In this document: positions 21,317 through 30,658 of the stretch, piece by piece
How the letters are laid out: the number at the start of each line of letters is the position of its first letter
Position numbering within the stretch: the stretch's first letter is position 1
Source: Bacteroidales bacterium
GTDB taxonomy: Bacteria > Bacteroidota > Bacteroidia > Bacteroidales > UBA7960
Assembly: GCA_007123065.1 (NCBI GenBank)
Contig: SKSI01000017.1
Location: 1-38,404, forward strand
Reading direction: 5' to 3'
Length of the DNA: 38,404 nt
Notes under the pieces: generated by a model
Told to the model about the DNA's origin: nothing
Database searches by the model: none
Seen by the model: the letters and a program-made list of their open reading frames with translations, nothing else
Program-made: the position numbers and the translations under genes

Positions 21317-21374
21317 TTTGGCTGATTATTAGTAACTTTACAGCAATTGAAAATTATTATTCATCAAAAAATAA

Positions 21375-22670
<1,296 letters not shown>

Positions 22671-22685
22671 CCGGCCAACATTTTA

Positions 22686-22718
22686 GCAGTGCCACCCATT
22701 TTCCGGGTGGCATTGCTT
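22686..22718 (+). terminator. Strong hairpin after eno (terminator or mRNA-end structure; no U-tract)
   Basis: GCAGTGCCACCC - ATTTTCC - GGGTGGCATTGC: 12-bp stem with one G.U pair, followed only by TT. Confidence 0.6.
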
Positions 22719-22739
22719 CTTAAACCCTTCATGTAGCAA

Positions 22740-24035
22740 ATGAATGTACTAAAATCATTCTGGCTCATTTTATCGTTGCTTGTTTCAGGCACGATGTTTG
22801 CCGGAACCAGGGATACCATTTCTGTTATGGCATATAATCTTTTGTTTTATGGTCATTATACTTCTTTCTGTACGCCACAGAACAACAATACCGACGACAA
22901 GGATGAATATCTGAAAACAATAATCGGACATACCCTTCCGCATATTTTTGGTGTTAATGAGATGGGTCCCAGTCCGGCCAATGCAAGCCGGATCCTGAAC
23001 AATGTAATGAACTCTGATGGCCGAACAAACTATGCCCATGCCGGTTATACCAATGTTGCAGGATCAAACCTGTTAAATATGCTCTTCTATGATACAGAAA
23101 AATTTGTTTTGTATGATGAAGATGTTGTTGCCAGTGTTGTGCGTGACATTAACAGGTATACCCTTTATTACAATGACCCTGATCTCGGCCAGGGGAATGA
23201 CACGATCTTTCTGCACGTATTTTTAACCCATATGAAAGCGGGAAGCAGCGCTCAGGATCAACAACGCCGCACCCAGGAGGCAAATGCCGTGATGAATTAC
23301 ATCGAAGCGATGAACCTCACAGGGAATGCCATTTTTATGGGTGATTTCAATATGAACTCCTCTTTCGAAGAAGCTTATCAGATCATCACTTACAACACAA
23401 ATGAAGCGATCCGTTTTTATGATCCGATTGACCGGCCCGGACTATGGTGGAACAACTCTGCCATGGCACCCTACCATACCCAGAGTCCGAGAACCGGCCA
23501 TCACGAATGCTTTGTCACCGGCGGACTGGATGACCGTTATGATCAGATTCTGGCAACAAAAAGTGTGATGGAGGGGTATGCCGGGATGAAATATCTTGGA
23601 GAATCTTACCGGGCGATCGGGCAGGATGGTGTGCGTTTTAACCAGTCGCTGATATCACCACCAAACTTTAGTGAGCCGCAAGATGTGATCCATGCCCTGT
23701 ATAATATGTCGGACCATCTGCCGGTTAAAATGAAAATGACTATTCTGAACTATACCACCCATACTGATGATCTAAATGAACCACCGGTGATACAAAGTGC
23801 CGGTTACGACAGCAGGAATTCGAAAATTTTATTGCATGTGGGTGATTACACAGGACAGGCTGATGTACAGATATTCTCTTTGGCGGGAAGCATCGTAAGA
23901 CAAATAGCTGGTCTGTCATTGCATCCAGGTGCTACGGTTACTCTGGATGCAGCAGGTTTATTGCCGGGTGCTTATATAATTCGTGTAAATGTTAGTAAGG
24001 GCATTGTTTTTAATGAAAAAATCATCATCGGATGA
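22740..24035 (+). CDS. Secreted endonuclease/exonuclease/phosphatase-family protein with T9SS type A-like C-terminal domain
   Basis: Signal peptide; VMAYNLLFYG, GVNEMG, HMKAGSS, MGDFNMNSS and SDHLPV are EEP-superfamily motifs. C-terminal VQIFSLAGSIVRQI...LPGAYIIRVNVSKGIVFNEKIIIG resembles a Por-secretion tail. Confidence 0.85.
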   Translation: MNVLKSFWLILSLLVSGTMFAGTRDTISVMAYNLLFYGHYTSFCTPQNNNTDDKDEYLKTIIGHTLPHIFGVNEMGPSPANASRILNNVMNSDGRTNYAHAGYTNVAGSNLLNMLFYDTEKFVLYDEDVVASVVRDINRYTLYYNDPDLGQGNDTIFLHVFLTHMKAGSSAQDQQRRTQEANAVMNYIEAMNLTGNAIFMGDFNMNSSFEEAYQIITYNTNEAIRFYDPIDRPGLWWNNSAMAPYHTQSPRTGHHECFVTGGLDDRYDQILATKSVMEGYAGMKYLGESYRAIGQDGVRFNQSLISPPNFSEPQDVIHALYNMSDHLPVKMKMTILNYTTHTDDLNEPPVIQSAGYDSRNSKILLHVGDYTGQADVQIFSLAGSIVRQIAGLSLHPGATVTLDAAGLLPGAYIIRVNVSKGIVFNEKIIIG

Positions 24036-24084
24036 TGAAAAGCTTATGAATAATGCAGGTTAAATAAAAATCTTACTTAGCACC

Positions 24085-24114
24085 TTGCACAAGATGTTCT
24101 TTTCCTTATTTTTG
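24085..24114 (+). promoter_or_regulatory. Bacteroidota-type promoter for the Na/Pi cotransporter gene
   Basis: TTG (24085-24087), exactly 19 nt, TATTTTTG (24107-24114); 20 nt upstream of the ATG. Confidence 0.6.
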
Positions 24115-24134
24115 CGTTATCAAATTCTAGGCTT

Positions 24135-25835
24135 ATGAGCTTTGGTTTCTTTGATTTCCTCACCCTGTTCGGATCCCTGAGCCTGTTTCTTTTCGGGATG
24201 AAAACGATGAGTGAGGGTATTCAGAAGTTTGCCGGCGACAGGATGCGCTCCATACTCGCTGCGATGACTTCAAAGCGCTTCATTGGGATATTAACCGGTT
24301 TTTTACTTACAACACTCGTACAATCTTCTTCTGCATCAACGGTGATGGTTGTAAGTTTTGTGAATGCCGGTCTGATGTCGCTGCTTCAGTCAATTGGTGT
24401 GATTATGGGTGCAAATATCGGGACGACGACCACCGCGTGGCTGATATCTTTGCTTGGTTTCAAGCTTAACATCTCGGCTCTGTCGATCCCCTTGATAGGA
24501 ATCAGCTTTCCACTTCTGCTGAATAAGCGTGAGCGTTTTAATTCTTTGGGTCAGATCCTCCTGGGATTTGCATTGCTTTTTATGGGGTTGGATTTTCTGC
24601 GTGGCTCTGTGCCCGACCTTGAAACAAATCCGCAAATGTTTAAATTCTTGCAGGATCTGACGGGTTATGGTGTATACAGCACTTTTTTATTCCTGGGACT
24701 GGGAACGCTGCTGACCATTGTTTTGCAATCGTCGAGTGCTACAATGGCACTGACACTCGTTATGTGTAACTACGGCTGGATTGGTTTTGAACACGGCGCA
24801 GCAATTGTTCTTGGAGAGAATATCGGTACAACCATTACAGCAAATCTTGCTGCCCTTGTCGGTAATGTGTATGCCAAACGGACGGCTTTGGCACATAGTA
24901 TCTTTAATATTATCGGGATCATCTGGATGTTGTTGTTTTTCCGTTTTTTTCTGGGTCAGATTGATCATTTTATGGTGCATTTCGGCCTTGGGTCGCCCAA
25001 GGAACTACCGACGATGATACCAATTGGCCTTTCCATATTTCATACGGTGTTCAATGTTACAAATACTTTGCTGCTTGTTGGATTTGCACGGTATCTTGTC
25101 AATATTGTAGAATATATCCTGCCATCGCGTGGTAAGAAGTTTGAACGACCACATCTTGAGTATTTCAGTAGCGGTTTTCTGCATATGGCGGAGCTTTCCG
25201 TATTTCAGGCGAAAAAGGAAGTCCGTAAATATAGTGAACTCGCACATCGTATGTTTAACTTCATTCCTGCACTCATTATTGAAACAGATAAGAAAGAATA
25301 TCAAAATCTTCTTGAAAAGGTCAGTAAATATGAGGAAATTACGGATAGGGTAGAGGTGGAGATCACCACTTTTCTCATCAAGATCTCGCAAAAGCAGTTG
25401 AGCAGTCAGGCAGCAGAAGAATTGCGTCGGATGCGCCTCATCAGCAGTGAAGTAGAGAAAATCGGGGATGTTTGTTTTAAAATGGCCACGCTTTTATCGG
25501 AAAAGAAAAAGGAGAAAATCTATTTCACTCCGTCTCAGCGTAGCGATCTTTTTGAGATGTTTAAGTTGGTAAACACTGGTTTTGATCTGATGCTTTCCAA
25601 CCTTCAGTCGAGTACCCTGGAAGCAAGAAGGCGTTTGCCTGAGGCAAACAGTCTTGAAAAGCAGATCAATGCTTACAGGGATCAGATCAGTGATGCAGTT
25701 ATTACTGATATTGAAAAGCATCCCACACACGCAAAAAGTGGGTTTTATTTCAATAAACTGATCTCATCCTGTGAGAAGATTGGTGACAGCATCCTCAATA
25801 TTAATGAGGCGATTGCCGGTATTAATATTGAATAA
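24135..25835 (+). CDS. Na/Pi cotransporter family protein with C-terminal PhoU-like domain
   Basis: Two QSSSA repeats (LVQSSSASTVMVVSFVNAG and VLQSSSATMALTLVMCNYG), GANIGTTTTAWL/GENIGTTITANLA, helical PhoU-like C-terminus. Confidence 0.92.
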   Translation: MSFGFFDFLTLFGSLSLFLFGMKTMSEGIQKFAGDRMRSILAAMTSKRFIGILTGFLLTTLVQSSSASTVMVVSFVNAGLMSLLQSIGVIMGANIGTTTTAWLISLLGFKLNISALSIPLIGISFPLLLNKRERFNSLGQILLGFALLFMGLDFLRGSVPDLETNPQMFKFLQDLTGYGVYSTFLFLGLGTLLTIVLQSSSATMALTLVMCNYGWIGFEHGAAIVLGENIGTTITANLAALVGNVYAKRTALAHSIFNIIGIIWMLLFFRFFLGQIDHFMVHFGLGSPKELPTMIPIGLSIFHTVFNVTNTLLLVGFARYLVNIVEYILPSRGKKFERPHLEYFSSGFLHMAELSVFQAKKEVRKYSELAHRMFNFIPALIIETDKKEYQNLLEKVSKYEEITDRVEVEITTFLIKISQKQLSSQAAEELRRMRLISSEVEKIGDVCFKMATLLSEKKKEKIYFTPSQRSDLFEMFKLVNTGFDLMLSNLQSSTLEARRRLPEANSLEKQINAYRDQISDAVITDIEKHPTHAKSGFYFNKLISSCEKIGDSILNINEAIAGINIE

Positions 25836-25841
25836 CGGTGA

Positions 25842-27284
25842 TTACTTACTGACAAGCCATCCCGGTAACACTTCTTTTTTCCAGTTGTCTTTTTCCTGTC
25901 GGATTTTATCCATATCCAGGCCGATGAACTCCTGGGCTGCTTCTTTTGTTGACAGGTCCGGCATCTCAACCGGATAATCCACACCATATTTATTAAAAAC
26001 TGAAGTGAGTTTCAGACTTGCCTCCTGCGCTTTCTGGATGGAAGTTCCCAAAACCCTGAGTGCTTCAGCAGGTGAATGGATTCCCATTCCATTTGCTGCT
26101 GCAACCCAGTCCCAGCGCCATTGTGAATGGCGGATCAATTGCAGTACGGGAGCCATCTCCTCTTCCGTTGCACCGGCGTCCCAGGCATACTTGGCTTCTA
26201 TGTGTACGCGGGCCAGATTCTTTTCTGCAATGCGCCGCAGCTCCGAAACCCTTTTCTGATGGTCGTAAACATTGGCGATCAGGGTTTCTTCGCTTTGTCT
26301 GTGACATACCTGGCAGGATTTGTCAATTTTTGCCAGCGGACTTACCAAATGGTGGTCCGTGAACTTAATACCTCCCTCTCTTTTGTAAGGCATGTGGCAA
26401 TCAGCGCAGGACACCCCTCTTTGCGCGTGTATTCCGGTTTTATATAATTCGTAGTCGGGGTGTTGTGCTTTGAGCATAGGGGCCCGGCTAAGTGCGTGAA
26501 TCCAGTCTGCGTGGTCAATATTGTCTTTGTAGTACTCCATGTCTTCGGCACTGAAGCCCTCATCCCAGGGGAAGGTGAGGTAATTGTCGGGACCAAAATA
26601 ATATTCTACGTGGCACTGTGCACAAACCAGAGAGCGCATCTCCTGACGGGTTGCATTGTTGATGTCTCTTCCCTGCCGTTCAAATGCTTCAGCCAGAGCA
26701 GGTCGGGTAATGCGCAGGTTCATCGTTTTGGGATCGTGGCAATCCTGGCAACCTATGGGATGTTGAATGTTGGATCCCATCTCAGCCCAGGTTTGCGCGT
26801 AAAAGTTGCTAACGCCCAGTTCGTTCATCATCCTGGGAACATCCGTGCTTTTACAAGTCCAGCAGGTTGCAGGTTGGGGCACAGCCGTACGTAGTGTATT
26901 GTGAACATCCGTAACGGAATAGTAATGACCCCGGCCTTGATTGTAATCACGGGAAAAGGCGTAACCTGCCCACATCACAACAAGTTCAGGGTACTTTTCC
27001 AGATAGTCGATCATTACAGAGCCATAATACTTGCTTTCAAAAGTCGTGTCAAGAGTCATTAAATAGCTTTCATATTGTCTGGGAAAGTTTTCCCCCCATA
27101 CCGCATTATCAGGTTCAAAATCGGGGATTGGGCTGACCATCTGGAAATAGAGCTGTGCTTCACTGCGTCTTTCTATAATGCTTGCAGCAAAAAGGCCAAT
27201 CACAAATACAATGATAATGGTGACAAAAAATAGCAACCAGTTGATCCAGGGTTTCCTTTCAGATGTTTTTTGATTGGTTTCCAT
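25842..27284 (-). CDS. nrfA: Ammonia-forming cytochrome c nitrite reductase, catalytic subunit
   Basis: Five haem sites: CWTCK (Lys-ligated active-site haem), CQDCH, CAQCH, CADCH, CQVCH; N-terminal membrane/signal segment; adjacent to nrfH. Confidence 0.97.
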   Translation of the reverse strand: METNQKTSERKPWINWLLFFVTIIIVFVIGLFAASIIERRSEAQLYFQMVSPIPDFEPDNAVWGENFPRQYESYLMTLDTTFESKYYGSVMIDYLEKYPELVVMWAGYAFSRDYNQGRGHYYSVTDVHNTLRTAVPQPATCWTCKSTDVPRMMNELGVSNFYAQTWAEMGSNIQHPIGCQDCHDPKTMNLRITRPALAEAFERQGRDINNATRQEMRSLVCAQCHVEYYFGPDNYLTFPWDEGFSAEDMEYYKDNIDHADWIHALSRAPMLKAQHPDYELYKTGIHAQRGVSCADCHMPYKREGGIKFTDHHLVSPLAKIDKSCQVCHRQSEETLIANVYDHQKRVSELRRIAEKNLARVHIEAKYAWDAGATEEEMAPVLQLIRHSQWRWDWVAAANGMGIHSPAEALRVLGTSIQKAQEASLKLTSVFNKYGVDYPVEMPDLSTKEAAQEFIGLDMDKIRQEKDNWKKEVLPGWLVSK

Positions 27285-27302
27285 AAAATATTTTTTTAAA
27301 AA

Positions 27303-27917
27303 TTAATCATATGTCAATACGTTCTCTTGTGTTTTCCGGTTTGTCCCCAGCCAGGAAGGTAACACGGAAGGCAGGCGCTCAACGAGTGCATGGGGGGAGG
27401 CTGACAAGCTTTTAACCGTGCCGTGGGGTGTTTCGCGATGGCAGTCCCAGCAAAGCTTGCCCTCATCCTTAGCTGCTTGTCTTGCTGTTACTTCCACCAA
27501 CTGCACCATGTCGACCAGATCCAGATGGCAACGGATGCAGTTTTCCTGAACGACGCGTGTGCCGCGACTTTTTATTTGAATAACCTGGGGTTCCCACCGC
27601 ATAGTAAAGTAGGTAGCATGTGCCAGCCCGTCTGTGCCTTTTACATAATATTTCCCGATCATGTTGTCCTGAGGAACGTGGCAGTCGACACAAGTGGCGT
27701 CACGCGCGTGGCTGTCTTTAGACCAGGACGCGAAATAGGGATACATTACGTGGCAATTGATGCAGGTTTCGGGTTCTTCCGACAGATAGGAAGCGGCATT
27801 GGAGATATGTACCGCGAGTAAAAGGATACCCGCCATGATTCCCATCAGAATGATTACTGCGAAACGCCACCCAGGAGGAGGAATGATCAGACGCAATGCC
27901 TTTTTTGCAAATTTCAT
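27303..27917 (-). CDS. nrfH: Cytochrome c nitrite reductase small subunit (NapC/NirT-family quinol dehydrogenase)
   Basis: N-terminal TM helix and four haem motifs: CINCH, CVDCH, CIRCH, CWDCH; immediately upstream of nrfA. Confidence 0.93.
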   Translation of the reverse strand: MKFAKKALRLIIPPPGWRFAVIILMGIMAGILLLAVHISNAASYLSEEPETCINCHVMYPYFASWSKDSHARDATCVDCHVPQDNMIGKYYVKGTDGLAHATYFTMRWEPQVIQIKSRGTRVVQENCIRCHLDLVDMVQLVEVTARQAAKDEGKLCWDCHRETPHGTVKSLSASPHALVERLPSVLPSWLGTNRKTQENVLTYD

Positions 27918-28164
27918 AGTAAAAATATTTTCCTTTTAAAGAAAAACCGTACCGAAATATAAACAATAAATTCCTATTATCCGGTTTTATTGTGAGTTTT
28001 GGTGCAATTATTATATAGATTAAATAAAAACTATGGTTGTTATTAACAAATTGACAAATAGCGATTTAATAAAATTGTCAAGATGATTGAGGGCAAGCTA
28101 AATGCGTTCATTGTGTATTTATCTGTACTTCTGTATAAATAAAACAACAACATATTGATTTATA

Positions 28165-28196
28165 TTTGATATTTATCTAATAAATATGTATATTTG
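28165..28196 (+). promoter_or_regulatory. Bacteroidota-type promoter for the TPR histidine kinase, with an inverted repeat in the spacer
   Basis: TTTG (28165-28168), 20 nt, TATATTTG (28189-28196). Spacer contains ATATTTAT-CTA-ATAAATAT (28169-28187). Confidence 0.6.
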
Positions 28197-28251
28197 TTGG
28201 CTATATCGATAACAATCGTTGCATAATGATTATAAAAAGGTATTTTTTTAT

Positions 28252-30399
28252 ATGATCAGAAGAATCTACATATCGGGATTAACTGTCATTTTTTTTTGGA
28301 TGATTTGTCCTTTGAAAGGATTTGCATTTGGTAAGAATTATGTAAGTGAGATAGACAGTTTAACCAAAATCACTCAGGACCCGACCCGTGATGACTCTCT
28401 GGTTATGGATGCTTATTTCAGGTTAGGCAGGATTTATAGGTTGAGTGAGGCGTCAAAGGGGCTGGAATACACAAAAAAAGGCCTCGATATTGCCGAGGAC
28501 AATCATTTCAGTAACCTGATTGGTTATGCTTTAACCGACATTGGGCTATTGTACTGGCGGTTGAGCAATTTCAATCTTGCACTGGATTTTTTTCTGGAAG
28601 CAGGTGATGTATTCGAGAGAGAGGGAGATCGTTCAGGATATGCCCGCGTGCTGAATAGCATAGGTTCAATTTTTTCCAGACAAGGGCACCAGGATAGAGC
28701 GTTGACATACTTTATTCAGGCATTGCAGTTTTATGAAGATATGGATTCTGTTTTACTCTCTGCAACCGCGCTCAACAATATTGGTATGGTTTATCTGGAG
28801 CAAGGTGATTATGAGCTTGCTGAAGAATACCACCGGAAATCCCTGGAGATTAAAGAAGCTTATGGTGATCTGGCAGGAAAGGCTTTTTCACTGAATAACC
28901 TTGGGACCATCATGAAACAGACAGGGCGCTACGATGAGGCACTGACTTATTATGAGGAAAGCTTGAATATAAGAAAAGAAACTGGAGGGAGACTCGAGGT
29001 TGTGAACACAAAACGCAACCTTGGCTATCTGTATTTTCTGAAACAGGATTTTAATAAAGCTATTGAGCTGTTGGAGGAATGTTTTGTCTTGTATGAAGAA
29101 GTGGATCATCGCGCAGGAATGGCTGATGCTGAACATATAATGGGTATGGTCTATGGAGCCCTGGGCGATTTCAACAAAAGCCGCTATTACTTTGAATTAA
29201 GTCTGATTAGCTCCGAACAACTTGGTCTGGCTTCTTTGGTATCGGATAACTATAAATCATTGAGTGAACTCTATGCAAATTACGGAGATTATCATTTGGC
29301 TTATGATTATCAAAAAAAATATCTTATTCTTCAGGATAGCATATATGATGCAGAGGTTTCAAGACGTGCTTTAGAATTGCGTTTTGTGCATGAGCGGGAA
29401 AAGCGGGAAAGTGAGATCCAGCTGCTTCGTAAATCACATCAAATCATTGAGTTAAATTATGACAAGCAAAGGTTGTTCCGGAACTTTTTGCTTCTTTTTA
29501 TTTCACTGATCCTGGTTACGCTCTTTGTTATTTATTTTCGTTTTCTGGAATATAAAAAGACAAATGTCCTGCTGAAGAAGCAAAAGGAGGAAATAGCAGA
29601 TAATAACAGAAAGTTAAAAGAGTTAAACATCAGTTTGTTTGAGCATAAGGAAAAGGTAGAGAAACTTAATATGAAGCTTCAGGATTCTGAAAAAAACCTG
29701 ATCAACATTAATGATACGAAGGATAAGTTGTTTTCAATCATTTCGCATGACTTACGCAATCCTTTCGCATCCATTGTAAGCTTTTCCCGCATATTAAACC
29801 GTGATATTGATATGCTCACAAAGGAGGAACTCAAAGAGCTGGTTGCGGACCTGGACACATCGGTTATTAAAATCAGCAACTTACTGGATAATCTTCTGCA
29901 ATGGTCGCGCGCGCAAACTGGCAAGATCAGTTTTCGTCCTGAGGCAATTGCCATTAAGGAGATTATTGCTGAAAATGTCAATTTATTTGCGTCCAATGCA
30001 CGTGAAAAAGAAATTGAGCTTGTGGATGCAACAGATCAGGAGGTGATTGCTTACGGGGATGTAAATATGACAGATACAATCTTAAGAAATTTGATTTCCA
30101 ATGCGTTAAAATACACTCACACCAAAGGGCGAGTTACCGTATCTGCCCGTGAACATAATAAATTTATTGAGATTTCAGTTTCAGATACCGGAGTCGGTAT
30201 TTCAGAAAATGCCCAAAAGAAACTGTTACGTTCTGATACACTTCATTCTACTTACGGCACTCGTGATGAGAAGGGCAGTGGTCTCGGCTTGTTGATTTGT
30301 CGTGAATTCATTCGCCGCCTGGGAGGTAACTTTTTTATTAAAAGTGAAGTAGGGAAAGGTTCCGTTTTTACTTTTTCAATACCAAAGAAAACCACATAA
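28252..30399 (+). CDS. Signal peptide/TPR-repeat sensor histidine kinase (no receiver domain)
   Basis: TPR units (ALNNIGMVYLEQGDYELAEEYHRKSLEI, SLNNLGTIMKQTGRYDEALTYYEESLNIRK), TM helix FRNFLLLFISLILVTLFVIYF, HisKA FSIISHDLRNPFASIVSF, HATPase NLISNALKYT/DTGVGIS/GSGLGLLICREF. The track's 28219 start is a TTG; ATG at 28252 is preferred. Confidence 0.93.
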   Translation: MIRRIYISGLTVIFFWMICPLKGFAFGKNYVSEIDSLTKITQDPTRDDSLVMDAYFRLGRIYRLSEASKGLEYTKKGLDIAEDNHFSNLIGYALTDIGLLYWRLSNFNLALDFFLEAGDVFEREGDRSGYARVLNSIGSIFSRQGHQDRALTYFIQALQFYEDMDSVLLSATALNNIGMVYLEQGDYELAEEYHRKSLEIKEAYGDLAGKAFSLNNLGTIMKQTGRYDEALTYYEESLNIRKETGGRLEVVNTKRNLGYLYFLKQDFNKAIELLEECFVLYEEVDHRAGMADAEHIMGMVYGALGDFNKSRYYFELSLISSEQLGLASLVSDNYKSLSELYANYGDYHLAYDYQKKYLILQDSIYDAEVSRRALELRFVHEREKRESEIQLLRKSHQIIELNYDKQRLFRNFLLLFISLILVTLFVIYFRFLEYKKTNVLLKKQKEEIADNNRKLKELNISLFEHKEKVEKLNMKLQDSEKNLININDTKDKLFSIISHDLRNPFASIVSFSRILNRDIDMLTKEELKELVADLDTSVIKISNLLDNLLQWSRAQTGKISFRPEAIAIKEIIAENVNLFASNAREKEIELVDATDQEVIAYGDVNMTDTILRNLISNALKYTHTKGRVTVSAREHNKFIEISVSDTGVGISENAQKKLLRSDTLHSTYGTRDEKGSGLGLLICREFIRRLGGNFFIKSEVGKGSVFTFSIPKKTT

Positions 30400-30419
30400 A
30401 ACCGCGTTGAAAAAAATCG

Positions 30420-30427
30420 TATATTTG
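30420..30427 (+). promoter_or_regulatory. Candidate -7 element for tRNA-Leu
   Basis: TATATTTG 21 nt upstream of the mature tRNA 5' end; -33 element not convincing. Confidence 0.45.
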
Positions 30428-30448
30428 CACTCCGTTTACAAAAACATT

Positions 30449-30530
30449 GCGGATGTGGCGTAATTGGTAGCCGCGCCAGACTTAGGATCTGGTGCCGAGA
30501 GGCGTGGGGGTTCGAGTCCCTTCATCCGCA
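30449..30530 (+). tRNA. tRNA-Leu (anticodon TAG)
   Basis: Acceptor GCGGATG/CATCCGC plus discriminator A; anticodon arm CCAGA-CTTAGGA-TCTGG; long variable arm TGCCGAGAGGCG; T-loop GGTTCGAGTCC. No encoded CCA. Confidence 0.95.
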
Positions 30531-30581
30531 CAGATCGGATTATTGGCAACAAGCAAAACTGTGTAAATCAAAACTATAAAG

Positions 30582-30618
30582 CAAATTTGGCGAATTTACA
30601 CCAAGTTTGTTTTTTTTT
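30582..30618 (+). terminator. Intrinsic terminator between tRNA-Leu and tig
   Basis: CAAATTTGG - CGAATTTACA - CCAAGTTTG (9 bp, one G.U) followed by TTTTTTTTT. Confidence 0.7.
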
Positions 30619-30658
30619 AAGAATCTTATTGAGATTATCACCACAAATTTAAAACAAT

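Noticed and set aside
25842-27917. nrfHA as part of a novel multihaem respiratory system
   Set aside because: Haem motif counts (5 and 4) and the CWTCK site match standard NrfA/NrfH; no additional cytochrome genes nearby.
30464-30652. 62-aa ORF overlapping tRNA-Leu
   Set aside because: Begins inside the tRNA and runs through the terminator; not a plausible gene.
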